Origin: JAUXIQ01 sp030620925 [NCBI: Nitrospinota bacterium]
Lineage (GTDB): Bacteria > JAUXIQ01
Assembly: GCA_030620925.1 (NCBI GenBank)
Contig: JAUXIQ010000181.1
Span: forward strand, 1-5,095
Direction: 5' to 3'
DNA: 5,095 nucleotides
In this document: positions 5,092-5,095 of the stretch, in pieces
Layout: every line of letters begins with the position of its first letter
How positions within the stretch are numbered: position 1 is the first letter of the stretch
The notes under the pieces: model-generated
The model's database searches: none
The model's input: the letters and a program-made list of their open reading frames with translations, nothing else
What the model was told of the DNA's origin: nothing
Position numbers and translations under genes: made by a program

Positions 5092-5095
5092 TGTA

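Overview
The window is a gene-dense bacterial chromosome segment, moderately GC-rich by eye. It holds five genes on the plus strand followed by two on the minus strand that converge with them. There are no RNA genes, CRISPR arrays, transposases or phage genes.

Plus-strand block (about 119 to 3786). A terminator-like hairpin at 15-56 probably closes an upstream unit outside the window. A good sigma-70-type promoter at 119-147 (TTGAAT, 17 nt, TAAAAT) then starts a run of five closely spaced genes: two small MaoC/hotdog dehydratase-like proteins (195-755 and 770-1207), nadC (1237-2082), birA (2156-2953) and coaX (2983-3786). The two MaoC proteins look like the halves of a heteromeric (R)-3-hydroxyacyl dehydratase or enoyl hydratase. 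The first has a degenerate active-site motif (D-x-N-P-x-F), and the second keeps the catalytic Asp and His (D-x-N-P-x-H). This split is the same as in mycobacterial HadA/HadB. nadC, birA and coaX make or attach NAD, biotin and CoA, and together form a cofactor module. A combined reading (inference) is that an acyl-thioester dehydratase is co-transcribed with enzymes that supply CoA, NAD and biotinylated carboxylases.

Minus-strand block (4977 down to 3808). A small dimeric alpha/beta-barrel (EthD/ABM-like) protein is followed after 39 nt by a metallo-beta-lactamase-fold hydrolase. In the hydrolase the first metal-binding His of HxHxDH is replaced by Glu (E-P-H-L-D-H). The coaX and MBL stop codons face each other across only 21 nt with no convincing intrinsic terminator. 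Upstream of the small gene, 5011-5091 contains an imperfect inverted repeat with 19-nt arms that no gene explains.

Organism. The nadC-birA-coaX order is familiar from Firmicutes and related anaerobic Gram-positive lineages. The HadAB-like pair and GC-rich codon use would also fit a deep-branching actinobacterial or Chloroflexota-like anaerobe. The sequence alone does not settle the phylum. I see no clear case of a wholly new system. The points most worth checking are the MaoC pair embedded in the cofactor operon, the Glu-variant MBL protein with its EthD-like partner, and the terminal inverted repeat.
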